NCBI RefSeq assembly: GCF_001899075.1
Contig: NZ_MKVA01000011.1
Location: forward strand, 776,212-840,211
Source of the DNA: Devosia sp. 67-54
GTDB lineage: Bacteria; Pseudomonadota; Alphaproteobacteria; Rhizobiales; Devosiaceae
DNA: 64,000 nt
Direction: 5' to 3'
In this document: positions 38,181-46,916 of the stretch, in pieces
How the letters are laid out: the number at the start of each line of letters is the position of its first letter
Position numbering within the stretch: the first letter of the stretch is position 1
Notes under the pieces: model-generated
Seen by the model: the letters and a program-made list of their open reading frames with translations, nothing else
What the model was told of the DNA's origin: nothing
The model's database searches: none
Translations under genes and position numbers: made by a program

Positions 38181-38741
38181 ATGAAGCACGCTCTGCTGCG
38201 CTCCGTCGCGCTCGCCCTCACGCTCTCGGCCACCTCGTTCGGCGCCGCCTACGCCGCCAATCCCGATGTCGGCGGGGCGCCGATGTACGAGAGCAAGAAC
38301 ATCATCGAGAACGCCGTCAATTCCAAGGACCACACCACGCTGGTCGCCGCGGTGAAGGCGGCTGGCCTCGTCGAAACCCTCGAAGGCAAGGGGCCGTTCA
38401 CCGTGCTCGCCCCCACCAACGAGGCGTTCGCGGCGCTGCCGGCCGGCACCGTCGATGACCTGCTGAAGCCCGAGAACAAGGCCAAGCTGGTCAAGATCCT
38501 GACCTGCCACGTGATCGCCGCCAAGGCGCTCTCCACCGACATCGCGGCGATGGCCAAGAAGGACGGCGGCACCCACATGGTCGACACCGTCGGCGGCTGC
38601 AAGCTGGCGCTCAAGGCCGACCACGGCAAGGTCACCGTCACCGACGAGAACGGCACTGTCGCCAACGTCACCATCGCCGACGTGATGCAGTCGAACGGCG
38701 TCATCCACGTCATCGACAAGGTGCTGCTGCCGAAGATGTGA
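38181..38741 (+). CDS. Exported fasciclin-domain (FAS1) protein
   Basis: A 186-aa secreted protein from the ATG at 38181 (GGAAGG upstream). Signal peptide cut after AYA (about residue 25), then a single FAS1 domain with the H1 motif FTVLAPTNEAFAALP and the H2-type end VIHVIDKVLLP. Two cysteines could form a disulfide (C112 in ILTCHVI, C139 in GGCKLA). In mycobacteria the related proteins MPT70/MPT83 are regulated by the SigK/RskA pair, so its placement just after such a pair is meaningful. Confidence 0.92.
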   Translation: MKHALLRSVALALTLSATSFGAAYAANPDVGGAPMYESKNIIENAVNSKDHTTLVAAVKAAGLVETLEGKGPFTVLAPTNEAFAALPAGTVDDLLKPENKAKLVKILTCHVIAAKALSTDIAAMAKKDGGTHMVDTVGGCKLALKADHGKVTVTDENGTVANVTIADVMQSNGVIHVIDKVLLPKM

Positions 38742-38746
38742 TTTGT

Positions 38747-38774
38747 CGTGCGCCGGGGGCCGCTCCGGCGCACG
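38747..38774 (+). terminator. Hairpin after the fasciclin gene
   Basis: A perfect 10-bp stem CGTGCGCCGG / CCGGCGCACG with an 8-nt loop follows the stop by 5 bp. There is no T-run after it. Confidence 0.5.
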
Positions 38775-38810
38775 GGCAAGTGAAGCGCACGTGTCCTATC
38801 TTGTGGTAGA

Positions 38811-38854
38811 GCGTTTCCAGGAAAAGTGCTTGCGGTTTTCCGGTTCGGAAACGC
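38811..38854. repeat. Dispersed palindromic element of the GAGCGTTTCC...GGAAACGC type
   Basis: Nested inverted repeats GCGTTTCC/GGAAACGC and GGAAAA/TTTTCC surround GTGCTTGCGG. The layout (GCGTTTCCAGGAAAAGTG, then TTTTCCGG and GGAAACGCG) is that of a palindrome found in very many intergenic regions of this order. It lies 80 bp upstream of msrB. Confidence 0.7.
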
Positions 38855-38934
38855 GACAGGCAAAGACCGGAGTGTTTCGCCGCGCCTGAGCGGTGAAACC
38901 CTCCGGACCAAGCGCACCGACTTCGGAGGGAACC

Positions 38935-39456
38935 ATGGCTTCGCTCAATCGACGTTCACTGCTGCTGGGCGGCACTGCGCTCGCCGGGCTCGCCGCTCTG
39001 CCCTATGTCACCACCTTCCTCGGCAATGCCGTCGCCGGCGAGGGCGAGCCGGTGCCGGGCAACTTCGAGGTGACCCACACCGACGACGAATGGCGGAAAA
39101 TCCTCGGCGACGACGCTTTCAACATCATGCGCCGCCAGGGCACCGAATATCCCGGCAGCTCGCCGCTGCTCAACGAGCACCGCGCCGGCATCTTCGCCTG
39201 CGCCGGCTGCGATCTGCCGCTGTTCGACGCCTCGACCAAGTTCGAGAGCGGCACCGGCTGGCCCAGCTTCTACCAGCCGCTCCCCAACGCCGTCGCCACC
39301 ATGGACGACGGCTCGCTGGGCATGCAGCGCACCGAGGTGCATTGCCGCCGCTGCGGCGGCCATCTCGGGCACCTGTTCGACGATGGCCCCAAGCCCACCG
39401 GCCTGCGCTATTGCATGGACGGACTGGCGCTCAAATTCGAGCCGAAAGCCGCCTGA
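38935..39456 (+). CDS. msrB: Exported peptide-methionine (R)-S-oxide reductase MsrB
   Basis: Repairs oxidised methionine (R form), 173 aa, with GGAGGG 8 nt before the ATG. The N-terminus is a twin-arginine-like signal (SLNRRSLLLGG, then a hydrophobic stretch), so it acts in the periplasm. The zinc cysteines C89, C92, C137 and C140 are all present, and the catalytic Cys is C160 in GLRYCMDG. Its export and its place after the sigma/anti-sigma and fasciclin genes suggest envelope oxidative stress defence. Confidence 0.93.
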   Translation: MASLNRRSLLLGGTALAGLAALPYVTTFLGNAVAGEGEPVPGNFEVTHTDDEWRKILGDDAFNIMRRQGTEYPGSSPLLNEHRAGIFACAGCDLPLFDASTKFESGTGWPSFYQPLPNAVATMDDGSLGMQRTEVHCRRCGGHLGHLFDDGPKPTGLRYCMDGLALKFEPKAA

Positions 39457-39521
39457 AGCTTACATCGAATTCAGCGAAAACCGGCTTGCGCGACGCCATC
39501 GCGCGAGCCATTTGTTTGCGC

Positions 39522-40238
39522 ATGACATCCCCGCTGAAACTCACGCTGATCCAGCCGACCGACGTTCCGGAGCCGCTGCGCGAGCGCTTCGGCCCCTATA
39601 ACGAGATGTTCCACCGTATGTTCGCGGGGCAGGGTCTTGCCTTCGAAACGGTGCGCCTGTCGGCCGGCATGCCGCTTCCCGACCCGGCGACGCTCGATGC
39701 CGTGCTGATCACCGGCTCGTCGGCCGGCGTCTACGACAATCATCTGAGCTGGATGGAGCCGCTGCGCCAGTTCATCCGCGGCGCCTATGCCGCCCGCACG
39801 CCGATGCTGGGCATCTGCTTCGGCCACCAGATCATCGCCGACGCGCTGGGCGGCGACGTCCGCAAATCCGAAAAGGGCTGGGGCCTCGGCCGCCACGTCT
39901 ACGAGGTGAAGTCGCGGCCGGCGCCCATCGGCGGCGACCTGCCGGAGTTCGCCATCGCCTGCTCGCACCAGGACCAGGTGATCGCCCCGCCGCCCGAGGC
40001 CGAGACGTTCCTCGCCTCCGAGTTCACCCCCAATGCCGGGCTGGCCTATCGCAACGGCCGCACCATGAGCCTGCAGCCGCACCCCGAATTCACCGACGAC
40101 TACACCGTCGCGCTGGCCGAGATGCGCCGGGGCAAGGCCCCCGACGCGCTGATCGAAACCGCCATCCAGTCGGTGCAGCGCAAATCCGACAGCGCCGAAA
40201 TGGCCGGGTATCTCGGGGCCTTCCTCAAGGGGCGCTAG
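39522..40238 (+). CDS. Class I glutamine amidotransferase-like protein
   Basis: A 238-aa protein with the amidotransferase triad: Cys 99 in GICFGHQ, His in SLQPHPEF and the nearby Glu. It lacks a fused synthetase domain, so it resembles the GMP-synthase-like or gamma-glutamyl hydrolase-type proteins used in catabolism. Substrate unknown. The ATG at 39522 follows 65 bp after msrB, but the two may not be co-transcribed. The long upstream frame is a shadow over msrB. Confidence 0.85.
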   Translation: MTSPLKLTLIQPTDVPEPLRERFGPYNEMFHRMFAGQGLAFETVRLSAGMPLPDPATLDAVLITGSSAGVYDNHLSWMEPLRQFIRGAYAARTPMLGICFGHQIIADALGGDVRKSEKGWGLGRHVYEVKSRPAPIGGDLPEFAIACSHQDQVIAPPPEAETFLASEFTPNAGLAYRNGRTMSLQPHPEFTDDYTVALAEMRRGKAPDALIETAIQSVQRKSDSAEMAGYLGAFLKGR

Positions 40239-40266
40239 CGCGCGTTCCCGCCGGCCCGGTGGGTGT

Positions 40267-40374
40267 GGCCCCCACCCCCAGCCCCTCCCCGCAAGGGGGG
40301 AGGGGGGCGATAGAGCCGCTAGTGCGATGTTTCAGTCAGGCTCCCCTCCCCCTTGCGGGGCGGGGGTGGGGGCC
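40267..40374. repeat. Dispersed inverted repeat, copy 2 (first copy at 24959-25070)
   Basis: The same modular palindrome as copy 1, with arms CCCCTCCCCGCAAGGGGGG and CCCTCCCCCTTGCGGGG. The loop keeps GGGGGGCGATAGAGCCGC and CAGTCAGGCTCCCC in the same order, while other loop bases differ. It lies between two convergent genes, where such elements may serve as terminators. Confidence 0.8.
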
Positions 40375-40414
40375 CCGAGCACCGGATATAGTGTCGCCGC
40401 ACGATCCATGGCGG

Positions 40415-40843
40415 CTACCGCCCGCCGCCCAGCGCCCGCTGCAGCTCGCCCTTGCTCATCTTCGAGCGGCCCTCGATGTTGCGCTTCCTGGCGCGCTCGT
40501 AGAGCTCGGCCTTGGTCGGCCCGCTGACCCGGCCCGACGCGCCGGTGCTGCGCCGCCGGCGAGCGCCCGCGGCGCCCTTGGCCAATGTCCGGCGCTGTGC
40601 CGACCGGCCTTCCTTTTCGGCCTCGGCGGTGCGGCCATGCCGTTCCTTCGACTTGGTCCGGCTCAGCGTCGCGCGGTTCTTGCGCGGTGATTTGCGGTTG
40701 GTCGAGCCGGACTCGCTGAGCGCGATGGCGACCGCCTGCTTGCGGCTCTTCACCTTCTGCCCGCTGCTGCTCTTGAGCTCGCCTTGCTTGAATTCGTGCA
40801 TCACCCGTTCGGTGGTGGCCTTCTGAGCTTTCGACTGGCGCAT
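40415..40843 (-). CDS. DUF6496-type basic protein
   Basis: A 142-aa very basic protein from the ATG at 40843 with GGAGGA upstream. N-terminal motif VMHEFKQGELKSSSGQKV and KSRKQAVAIALSESG match the DUF6496 pattern. The C-terminal TKAELYERARKRNIEGRSKM resembles a SAP/Rho_N-type nucleic-acid-binding helix pair. A DNA-binding role is plausible but unproved. Confidence 0.8.
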   Translation of the reverse strand: MRQSKAQKATTERVMHEFKQGELKSSSGQKVKSRKQAVAIALSESGSTNRKSPRKNRATLSRTKSKERHGRTAEAEKEGRSAQRRTLAKGAAGARRRRSTGASGRVSGPTKAELYERARKRNIEGRSKMSKGELQRALGGGR

Positions 40844-40945
40844 CGAAAATCCTCCTTGCTTGCCAATGCAGGCTGTAACGCCACTCAAGAGGCGAGGTTC
40901 AAATTTGCCCGGAGGGGTTGGATGATCGGACGCGCTTGCGGACGG

Positions 40946-41578
40946 TCAGTGCGCCACCAATTGCGCGATCTCGGCCCGCAGCACGTCGATGCCGAACTTC
41001 GTTTCCGACGAGGTGACGATCAGCTCGGGATGCGCCGCCGGCCGCTTGGCGATGGCGGCGCGCGTCGCCGCCTCGACCTCCTGCAGCTCGCCGACGCTCG
41101 GCTTGTCGGCCTTGGTCAGAACGATCTGGTAGCTCACCGCGGACTTGTCGAGCTCGTTCATCACCGTCAGGTCGTTGGCCTTGGGGCCATGCCGTCCGTC
41201 GACCAGCACATAGACGCGCCTGAGGTTCGGCCGGCCGGTGAGATAGGCGTGGATCAGCCGCGTCCAGGCCTGCACCTTGTCGCGCGGCGCCTGGGCGAAA
41301 CCGTAGCCCGGCATGTCGACGATCCTGAGGTTGCCCTCGGCGCCCTCGAAGATGTTGAGCTCCTGCGTCCGCCCCGGGGTGTTGGAGGTGCGCGCCAGGT
41401 CGCGGGTTCCGGTCAGCGCATTGATCAGCGACGACTTGCCGACGTTGGAGCGCCCGGCAAAGGCGATCTCCACCCGGTCCGCCGGCGGCAGATCGGCTAT
41501 CCGCACGCAGCCCTTGATGAAGGCAAAGGGCCGTGCAAACAGCAGCCGCCCGGCTTCGAGATCGAGATCGTCGCTCAT
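40946..41578 (-). CDS. engB: Ribosome biogenesis GTPase EngB (YihA/YsxC)
   Basis: An Era-like GTPase needed for large-subunit assembly, 210 aa. G1 [13 protein letters not shown]2 TPGRTQ, G3 DMPGYGFA, G4 LTKADK and G5 SSETKFG are all recognisable. In this order it normally sits between yidC and argB. Here the order is yidC, a sulfotransferase-like gene, DUF2200, a reductase and then engB. Confidence 0.95.
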   Translation of the reverse strand: MSDDLDLEAGRLLFARPFAFIKGCVRIADLPPADRVEIAFAGRSNVGKSSLINALTGTRDLARTSNTPGRTQELNIFEGAEGNLRIVDMPGYGFAQAPRDKVQAWTRLIHAYLTGRPNLRRVYVLVDGRHGPKANDLTVMNELDKSAVSYQIVLTKADKPSVGELQEVEAATRAAIAKRPAAHPELIVTSSETKFGIDVLRAEIAQLVAH

Positions 41579-41706
41579 GGCGCCTCACATACGGGCAATT
41601 TTCGCCGCTGTCATGGCCCAGCGACGGCCGGTGCCGGATGGCATGGACGACTCCGGCCCTGGCCTCGTAAGCTTGCGGCCGCAATCCCTGCACCGGAGCC
41701 GCCGCG

Positions 41707-42459
41707 ATGACCGCCCTCGACATTGCCGCCATCGTCTGGACGCTGCTGGCCCTCGCCATCGTGCCCACGCAACTGCGCATGGCGGCGCCCTATGGCCGGC
41801 ACGTACGCGCCGGCTGGGGACCCTCGATCTCCAACCAGCTCGGCTGGTGCCTGATGGAGCTGGTGTCGCTGCTGGTGTTCGCCGGCCTGTTTCTCGCCGG
41901 CCCCAATGGCAAGACCGCCCCGATGTGGGTGTTCTTCGCGCTGTGGGTTGCGCACTACGTCAACCGCAGCCTGATCTTTCCGTGGCGCACCCGTACCCGC
42001 GGCAAGACCATCCCGCTGGCCATCGTCGGCAGCGCCGCGGCGTTCAACGTCGTCAATGCCGGGCTGAACGGGCTCTATTTCGGCTGGTTCGGCGCGGTCT
42101 ATCCCACCGCCTGGCTGAGCGATCCCCGCTTCATCGCCGGCCTCGTGATCTTCGTCGCCGGCGCCGGCATCAATTTGTGGTCCGACAACCGGCTCATCGG
42201 CCTGCGGGCCGACGGCGGGCAGGGGTATGCCGTCCCGCGCGGCGGCCTGTTCGAGCGGATATCGTGTCCCAACCATTTCGGCGAGATCGTGCAGTGGTCG
42301 GGCTTTGCCCTGATGTGCTGGAACCTGCCGGCGCTGAGCTTTGCCGTGTGGACCGCCGCCAATTTGATCCCGCGCGCCCTCAGCCACCACGCCTGGTACC
42401 GGCGGACCTTCCCGGACTATCCGGCGACCCGCCGCGCCGTCATTCCGGCGCTGCTCTGA
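41707..42459 (+). CDS. Steroid 5-alpha-reductase-like membrane protein
   Basis: A 250-aa protein with about six membrane segments. The C-terminal half carries the family signature: a cytosolic NADPH region ([20 protein letters not shown]) and the ending [20 protein letters not shown]. This matches the 3-oxo-5-alpha-steroid 4-dehydrogenase/SRD5A1-type group of the isoprenylcysteine methyltransferase-like fold. A bacterial substrate is not known from the sequence. Its last 20 bases overlap the end of the convergent DUF2200 gene. Confidence 0.85.
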   Translation: MTALDIAAIVWTLLALAIVPTQLRMAAPYGRHVRAGWGPSISNQLGWCLMELVSLLVFAGLFLAGPNGKTAPMWVFFALWVAHYVNRSLIFPWRTRTRGKTIPLAIVGSAAAFNVVNAGLNGLYFGWFGAVYPTAWLSDPRFIAGLVIFVAGAGINLWSDNRLIGLRADGGQGYAVPRGGLFERISCPNHFGEIVQWSGFALMCWNLPALSFAVWTAANLIPRALSHHAWYRRTFPDYPATRRAVIPALL

Positions 42460-42802
42460 GAATCTTGTGCATGGCCTTGCCCCTGGCCAGCTCGTCGATC
42501 AGCTTGTCGAGGATGCGGATCTCGCGCATCGTCGGCTCGGCGATGTCCTCGACGCGGACGCCGCAGACGACGCCGGTGACCAGCGACCGGGCCGGGTTCA
42601 GCGCCGGCGCCTCGGCGAAGAACGCCTCGAGGCTCGTGCCCGTCGCCAGCACCTGGTGCAGCGATGCCGGCGTATGGCCGGTCAGCCAGGCGATGATCTC
42701 GTCGACCTCCGCCTTGCTGCGCCCCTTCTTTTCGGCCTTGGCGACGTAGAGCGGATAGACGCTCGCAACGCTCATCGCATAGACGCGCTGGTTGCCTGCC
42801 AT
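42440..42802 (-). CDS. DUF2200 family protein
   Basis: A 120-aa soluble protein with the DUF2200 pattern ([20 protein letters not shown] near the start, then [14 protein letters not shown]). Function unknown. It overlaps the 3' end of the convergent reductase gene by 20 bp. Confidence 0.85.
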   Translation of the reverse strand: MAGNQRVYAMSVASVYPLYVAKAEKKGRSKAEVDEIIAWLTGHTPASLHQVLATGTSLEAFFAEAPALNPARSLVTGVVCGVRVEDIAEPTMREIRILDKLIDELARGKAMHKILRAAPE

Positions 42803-42864
42803 GCCGCCTCCTCCCGCTCGAACCCGCCACGCAGCATAGCCAAGAAGCGCGGCCTGTCGAACCT

Positions 42865-43554
42865 CTACACCGGATAGCCGAAGGCGCGCTTTTCGATGCC
42901 GCGCCCGACCAGCGCCTTCGAGAATTCCGGCCAGTTCTTCACCTTGAGCGCCACCGCCTTTTCGCGGTCCTGCTGCCGGAGCCCGGCGAAGGGCAGGGCC
43001 GCCGGCATGCGCAGCGAGATGCCGAGCTGCGCCGCCGTTGCCGCAAAGCGGCGCAGCACGGCGTCGGGCGGCAGCGTCAGATGCGTTTCGTAGCGCAGCG
43101 CCGGCGCCGGCAGGGCCCGCCGCTCGAGCCAGCTCTTCCAGTGCGCGTACCAGGCCTCCTGCTCGTCGAGCCAGCTTGCGAAATGCCCGGCATCGAGCTT
43201 CACCCGGACCGGCGTCAGATCGGTGTCGCGCCAGGCATCGAGCGCCGTCGCCTTGACCAGCGACACATAGGTGTCGATCTGCCGGCGCAGGACGAAGACC
43301 GCCCGCATGCCGGGGCGGCCGAGCAGGGCGGCCTCGATCGTATCGCGCGCCAGAGCGGGCGTCGCCTTGAGCACGATCAGGCTTTTCTGCCCGGCCCGCG
43401 CCTCGAGCTCGAACAGGTCGATCCGTCCGCCGGCGTCCTGCCCCCCGTCGGCAAAAAGGCCGTCGCTGGGAGCGACGGCCTCGAAATTGCGCAACAGGGC
43501 GAACAGGTGCCCCGCACCGCTGCGCCGGCTGGTGATGACGGTGATCCCGTCCAT
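42865..43554 (-). CDS. Sulfotransferase-like protein
   Basis: A 229-aa protein with a degenerate P-loop-like sulfate-donor site at the N-terminus ([19 protein letters not shown]) and a second segment [17 protein letters not shown] that fits the 3'-phosphate motif of PAPS-dependent sulfotransferases. Lacks obvious membrane segments. It begins only 13 bp after the stop of yidC, so it may be read through with it. Activity is uncertain. Confidence 0.7.
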   Translation of the reverse strand: MDGITVITSRRSGAGHLFALLRNFEAVAPSDGLFADGGQDAGGRIDLFELEARAGQKSLIVLKATPALARDTIEAALLGRPGMRAVFVLRRQIDTYVSLVKATALDAWRDTDLTPVRVKLDAGHFASWLDEQEAWYAHWKSWLERRALPAPALRYETHLTLPPDAVLRRFAATAAQLGISLRMPAALPFAGLRQQDREKAVALKVKNWPEFSKALVGRGIEKRAFGYPV

Positions 43555-43567
43555 CCGCCGCCGCGCG

Positions 43568-45430
43568 TCAGGTCGAGCTGGTCTTGGTCTTCCTGAGGCC
43601 CAGCGAGGTGAGGATGTTGCCGAACAGATCCACCTTGGCGCCGTGCCGGCTCATGATGAAGTACTGCTGGCAGATGCTGAGGAAGTTGTTCCAGCTCCAG
43701 TAGATCACGAGGCCGGCCGGGAACGTGCCGAGCATGAAGGTGAAGATCACCGGCATCCAGTTGAAGATCATCTGCTGCGTCGGGTCCGCCTGCTGCGGAT
43801 TGAGCCGCATCTGCACCCACATGGTGGCGCCCATGATCAGCGGCCAGATGCCGAGATGGGCGAGCCCGCCGACCAGCGGCAGCGCCGTGGGGTCCCACGG
43901 GATCAGCCCGAACAGCGTGAAGATGTTGGTGGGGTCCTGCGCCGCGAGGTCCTGGATCCAGCCGAAGAACGGCGCGTGCCGCATCTCGAGGCTGATGAAG
44001 ATCACGGTATAGAGCGAGTAGAACACCGGAATCTGCACCAGCACCGGCCAGCAGCCGGCGAGCGGATTGATCTTCTCGCGCTTGTACAGCTCCATCATCG
44101 CCTGCTGCTGCGCGGCGCGGTCGTCCTTGAAGCGCGCCTGGATCTCCTTCATCTCCGGCTGCACCCGCCGCATCGCCGCCATCGAGGCGTAGGAGCGGTT
44201 GGCGAGGGGGAAGAACAGCGCCTTGACGATCACCGTCAGCGTCAGCATCGCGAGGCCGAAATTGCCCAGGAACCCGTAGAGGAACCGCAGCAGGTAGAAC
44301 ATCGGCTTGGTGATGAAGAAGAACCAGCCCCAGTCGATCAGGAGCTCCAGCCGGTCGAAATGGTACTGGTTCTCATACGAGGCGATCACCGACTCTTCCT
44401 TGGCGCCGGCGAACACGTAGCTCTTGTTCTCGGCGGTCGCGCCATTGGCGATGGTCATCGGCGTCGTATCGACGAAGCTCGTCTGGTACTGGTCGATGTT
44501 GTTGGGCTTGAGATAGGTGAACTGCGCGTTGATCTGCGTGCCCGGCTCGGCGATCACCGCCGTCGCCCAGTATTTGTCGGTGAAGCCGAGCCAGCCCGTG
44601 GTGTTGTCGAGCCGGATCTGCTTGTCGCCCTGCAGATCGGTGTACTTCTTGGAAATCTGGTTGTTCGAGCCGAGCACGCCCACCGGCCCTTCGTGCTGCA
44701 CGAAGAAGTTCTGCACGTGCGGCGTGCCCTCGCGGATGACGCGCGCATAGGGGAAGAGCTGCACGTCGGCGCCCGATTTGTTCTCGACGCTCTGGGTCAC
44801 CGTGAACAGGTAGTTGGCATCGACCGCAAAGCTGCGGTGGAAGACGAGGCCGGCGCCATTGTCCCAGCTCAGCGTCACCGGCGTCGACTGCGTCAGCGTG
44901 CCGGTGCCGTCGGCGGTCCACACGCTGCTGCCGTCGGGCACCTTCACCGAGCTGCCATTGGCCGGCGCCCAGCCCTGCTCGACATAATAGGCGTAGGGCA
45001 GGCCCTGCTCGGTCTCGACGCCGGAGGGCGACAGCAGGGTGATGATCGGCGAATTGCGGTCGACCGTCTCGGTGTATTTCTTGAGCTCGAGATCGTCGAG
45101 GCGGCCGCCGGTGAGGTTGATCGAGCCCTTGAGGGCAGGGGTGTCGATCGCGACGCGCTGCGTGGCGGCGATGGCCTGCGCGCGGTCGGTGTAGATCTTG
45201 CCGCCGGTGGCGCTGGTCGCGGTCGCCGCCGGCGTAGCGGCGGTGGCGCCGTTGGGCGCCGTGGTCGAGGTCGCGAGCCCCGGATTGGCCGCCGACGCCT
45301 GCTGCGCCGCCAGCTCGGCCTGCTGCTGCGCCTTCTGCATCTGCGGGCCGGCCACGAAGAACTGCCACCCGAACAGCACCACCACGCTGAGCACGATGGC
45401 GATAATCATGTTGCGGTTGGACTCGTTCAT
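43568..45430 (-). CDS. yidC: Membrane protein insertase YidC
   Basis: Inserts and folds inner-membrane proteins, 620 aa. An N-terminal membrane segment and a large periplasmic beta domain (about 60-360) precede the five-helix insertase core, where MRRVQPEMKEIQARFKDDRA marks the hydrophilic cytoplasmic loop. The periplasmic domain is preceded by an Ala/Thr-rich linker. It follows rnpA by 6 bp. Confidence 0.97.
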   Translation of the reverse strand: MNESNRNMIIAIVLSVVVLFGWQFFVAGPQMQKAQQQAELAAQQASAANPGLATSTTAPNGATAATPAATATSATGGKIYTDRAQAIAATQRVAIDTPALKGSINLTGGRLDDLELKKYTETVDRNSPIITLLSPSGVETEQGLPYAYYVEQGWAPANGSSVKVPDGSSVWTADGTGTLTQSTPVTLSWDNGAGLVFHRSFAVDANYLFTVTQSVENKSGADVQLFPYARVIREGTPHVQNFFVQHEGPVGVLGSNNQISKKYTDLQGDKQIRLDNTTGWLGFTDKYWATAVIAEPGTQINAQFTYLKPNNIDQYQTSFVDTTPMTIANGATAENKSYVFAGAKEESVIASYENQYHFDRLELLIDWGWFFFITKPMFYLLRFLYGFLGNFGLAMLTLTVIVKALFFPLANRSYASMAAMRRVQPEMKEIQARFKDDRAAQQQAMMELYKREKINPLAGCWPVLVQIPVFYSLYTVIFISLEMRHAPFFGWIQDLAAQDPTNIFTLFGLIPWDPTALPLVGGLAHLGIWPLIMGATMWVQMRLNPQQADPTQQMIFNWMPVIFTFMLGTFPAGLVIYWSWNNFLSICQQYFIMSRHGAKVDLFGNILTSLGLRKTKTSST

Positions 45431-45436
45431 TCTGTC

Positions 45437-45805
45437 TCAGATCCTCGTGTCACGCGGCTGGGCGTGCACCTTGGCTATGGCGGAAGAAAGGTCGGCGACG
45501 ACCTTGGCAAAGGGTTCGCCCAGCGCCTCGCGGCGGCCGACGAGCACGTAGTCATGTTGGGGCCGGAACTGCGGGCTGCAAGCCCGGGCGGCGGCGCGCA
45601 GCCGCCGCTTGATGCGGTTGCGCTCGGGGGCGTTGCCCACTTTCTTGGTCACGGTGAAGCCGAGACCGGCGTCGGCGGCAGCCACCGTCGCGGCCTGCAG
45701 AGAGAAGGCGCTGCGCCCGGCGCGCCGGCCCTTGGCCGCATTGAGGAATTGCGCCCGCTTGCGGAGGCGCCGGAGCGATCCGTTGCTCTGGGGGGCGGCC
45801 GTCAT
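45437..45805 (-). CDS. rnpA: Ribonuclease P protein component
   Basis: A 122-aa basic protein of RNase P. The family signature is seen in GFTVTKKVGNAPERNRIKRR. Its start is 12 bp after rpmH, the common rpmH-rnpA-yidC arrangement. Confidence 0.95.
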   Translation of the reverse strand: MTAAPQSNGSLRRLRKRAQFLNAAKGRRAGRSAFSLQAATVAAADAGLGFTVTKKVGNAPERNRIKRRLRAAARACSPQFRPQHDYVLVGRREALGEPFAKVVADLSSAIAKVHAQPRDTRI

Positions 45806-45817
45806 GCGGCCCGTCCC

Positions 45818-45952
45818 TTAGGCCGAGAGCTTCTTGCGGCCGACCTTGCGGCGCAGGTTCAGGATCTTGCGGCCATCCTTGGTCGCCATGCGGGCCCGGA
45901 AGCCATGGCGGCGGGTGCGCACAAGTTTGCTCGGCTGGTACGTACGCTTCAT
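45818..45952 (-). CDS. rpmH: 50S ribosomal protein L34
   Basis: A 44-aa highly basic protein, beginning [20 protein letters not shown] and ending GRKKLSA, identical in pattern to bacterial L34. It is too short for most ORF callers but is certain from its sequence and from its place before rnpA. Confidence 0.97.
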   Translation of the reverse strand: MKRTYQPSKLVRTRRHGFRARMATKDGRKILNLRRKVGRKKLSA

Positions 45953-46138
45953 AGTCTTACACCACGCCGGGCGCGGTCCTCTGTGCTCGTCACTTGCGCT
46001 AGATCGGTGCCACGCCGCTTTAGGCCAGCAAACGCCGATCCGTCACGCGGGGCAGGTTGCGCGCGGCTATACTGAAACGAGCCCTATAAGTCAACGCATC
46101 CGGCCAGCCGCGCCCGGTATCCGGCATGCGTTCGCCGC

Positions 46139-46747
46139 CTAGCGCCGGATTGCCGTCGCCGCGAGCCATGGGCTGCCCTCGCGGCGGCGGAGCTCGGCGC
46201 TCGAAAAGCCCGCGCCCGTCAGGGCCTCGAGCATGTCGTCCGGCGTCCGCGGCGTGAAGACGTCTGCCGGCATCTGCAGCTTGTCCATCTGGTCCCGGGG
46301 GAGGAAGCCGAGGACGACGCGGCCGCCGGGCCGCAGGGTGCGCGCCAGCTCGCGGCTGCCGGCCGGCAGGTCGCTCCAGAAATACACCGTATGGACGCTT
46401 ACGGCCCCGTCGAACGCGGCGTCCGGGAGGGGAAGGTTTTCCACCGTGCCGAGCTTGAATTCGGCATTGCCGGCGCGGATTGCCGCCGCGAAGCGGCGTT
46501 GCGCGGCCGCAACGGCGTCCGCCGACCTGTCCACCCCGCAGACGAAGCCTGCCTGGCCGACAAGGCGCCGCAGCAGCACGCCACCGCCAAAACCGACCTC
46601 GAGCACCCGGTCTTTGGGCGTTGGAGCGAGGACTTCGAGGGCGAGGCTGTTGAGGCCGGCATTGCCCCGGTTCATCAGCGTCCGCGTCAACCAGCCGGCC
46701 ATGCCGCGCGGCCAGGACAATTGTCTTGCAACGAACCTTGTGACCAT
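46139..46747 (-). CDS. SAM-dependent methyltransferase
   Basis: A 202-aa class I methyltransferase: motif I VLEVGFGGGVLLRRL near residue 50, acidic residue CGVDRS for the ribose, and later motif segments with DAAFDGAVSVHTVYFW. Substrate unknown. It stands alone between rpmH and the flavoprotein gene. Confidence 0.85.
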   Translation of the reverse strand: MVTRFVARQLSWPRGMAGWLTRTLMNRGNAGLNSLALEVLAPTPKDRVLEVGFGGGVLLRRLVGQAGFVCGVDRSADAVAAAQRRFAAAIRAGNAEFKLGTVENLPLPDAAFDGAVSVHTVYFWSDLPAGSRELARTLRPGGRVVLGFLPRDQMDKLQMPADVFTPRTPDDMLEALTGAGFSSAELRRREGSPWLAATAIRR

Positions 46748-46916
46748 CGGGGCCCCCGGCCTCGTTTGTCGCGCCGGGACCGGCCGCGACCCGGCATATG
46801 TCGCCTATTCGAAATCGGGAGGCAATCGGCGCGGCAGGCTGCTCCCGGATTTGGCGTTTTGCCCGCCTTGCTCTAGAACCGGGACGATCCTGCGTTTGCG
46901 GCGCTAAGGGGCTGGA

